DNA from: a bacterium
GTDB taxonomy: Bacteria > Zhuqueibacterota > Zhuqueibacteria > Residuimicrobiales > Oceaniaggregativiventaceae
DNA: 43,594 bases
Direction of reading: 5' to 3'
Assembly: GCA_029565675.1 (NCBI GenBank)
Contig: JAKQNP010000037.1
Span: forward strand, 1-43,594
In this document: one piece after another, positions 42,932 to 43,594 of the stretch
How the letters are laid out: each line of letters starts with the position of its first letter
How positions within the stretch are numbered: the first letter of the stretch is position 1
Notes under the pieces: model-generated
Database searches by the model: none
What the model was told of the DNA's origin: nothing
Seen by the model: the letters and a program-made list of their open reading frames with translations, nothing else
Translations under genes and position numbers: made by a program

Positions 42932-43594
42932 ATGAAAAAGTTGTCTTGCTTTATAGCACTCTTTATCTTGCTCGCCGGTTTTACTGTGGAAGTCTCGGCG
43001 GTGCAAGTCACTTTTCGCGCGAACACGGCGACGGTACCTGACACGCTTGGTGCGGCGTCACTGGTACAGCTTCGTGGTGCCGGCGGCCAATTGACCTGGG
43101 GCGGCGATTCGCCCTATTTTCTGACGAACGTTGGCGGCGATTACTGGGAAGGGACATTTGAGTTCGATCCAGGGACCGAGCTGCAGTACAAGTTTTACAC
43201 GAACTCGATGCACGACACGGTGTATTCGGGAGCAGAGTGGGAGCACCAGGGCTGGGAAGCGGACGTATCGACGGGCAACCGGTTGTTGACGGTAGGTTCG
43301 ACGGATGAGGTGCTGGACCTGCAGTTTGTCAACGGCTGGAAAGGCGGCGCGGGACAGTACGAGACGCCGTACACGAGCGTTGCGGAGACGTTTGTGGTTT
43401 GGATCCGAGTGAACATGCAGGGCTATGAGGATTTGAGCCCTGATGCAGACATCGTGGGTTTGCGCGGTTCGAACATGTCGGACTGGGGTCAGACGGGCGA
43501 GCTGTCGTGGGGCGAGACGTATCCGTTGACCCGCGAGCAGAACCATCCGAACAATGATAGCCAGCAATATCCGGGCGGAAATTTTTACAGTGGT
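42932..43594 (+). CDS. Secreted protein with tandem carbohydrate-binding-like domains (cut by window edge)
   Basis: The first 221 codons of a gene that runs out of the window. The start has GGAGG 6-7 nt upstream and a signal peptide (MKKLSCFIALFILLAGFTVE, cleaved near VSA). Two related beta-sandwich repeats are visible: VTFRAN with VQLRGAGGQLTWGGDSPYF (about 26-63), and VWIRVN with VGLRGSNMSDWGQTGELSWG (about 156-194). These resemble starch-binding (CBM20-like) or E-set domains that precede amylase-type enzymes, but the fold assignment is tentative. Threonine is mostly ACG and serine often TCG here, while the neighbour at 41779 mostly uses ACC, so the gene differs in codon use. Confidence 0.7.
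   Translation, partial: MKKLSCFIALFILLAGFTVEVSAVQVTFRANTATVPDTLGAASLVQLRGAGGQLTWGGDSPYFLTNVGGDYWEGTFEFDPGTELQYKFYTNSMHDTVYSGAEWEHQGWEADVSTGNRLLTVGSTDEVLDLQFVNGWKGGAGQYETPYTSVAETFVVWIRVNMQGYEDLSPDADIVGLRGSNMSDWGQTGELSWGETYPLTREQNHPNNDSQQYPGGNFYSG

Overview
The window reads as chromosome of a Gram-negative bacterium of the FCB superphylum, most likely a Calditrichota- or KSB1-like lineage rather than Bacteroidota proper (inference). Reasons: three secreted proteins carry type IX secretion (T9SS) C-terminal domains, two of them with the NYPNPFNP signature; there is a TonB receptor with an N-terminal carboxypeptidase-regulatory-like domain, a PorV/PorQ-type barrel and an Mla lipid-transport set. 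Against Bacteroidota proper, most genes have strong Shine-Dalgarno sites, one promoter is a near-consensus TTGACA-17-TATACT, and TTG starts are common. Coding DNA is moderately GC-rich except in the core cas genes.

Region 1 (1-11300) is a complete type I-B CRISPR-Cas locus on the minus strand: cas6-cas8b-cas7-cas5-cas3-cas4-cas1-cas2, a leader of about 100 bp, then an array that runs off the left edge (31 identical 30-bp repeats visible). Two adjacent spacers overlap by 13 nt on one target and reveal a candidate PAM (TTA). The cas promoter region carries two perfect TTTGCA-type dyads.

Region 2 (11600-24900) is mostly surface and envelope genes: a secreted sialate-O-acetylesterase-like protein with a T9SS domain, an EamA transporter, a 2695-residue T9SS protein with an SGNH hydrolase head and about 15 Big_1-type domains, a small outer-membrane barrel with a structured leader, and a DUF3467 protein.

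Region 3 (25300-32300) has DNA polymerase I, then a tight cluster: a SpoIIAB/RsbW-like kinase, a STAS protein, MlaE, MlaF, MlaD, a previously unlisted 57-residue protein and an ABC auxiliary lipoprotein. A kinase and a phosphorylatable STAS protein fused by translation coupling to a lipid transporter is the most attractive candidate here for an undescribed control system.

Region 4 (32400-43594) looks like a glycan-use locus without SusD: two tandem LacI regulators under a self-controlled promoter, a TonB receptor, a 1255-residue T9SS surface protein with calcium-loop motifs, a PorV-type barrel, and a truncated secreted protein with two carbohydrate-binding-like repeats, preceded by a 23-codon leader ORF that contains a 13-nt anti-16S sequence.
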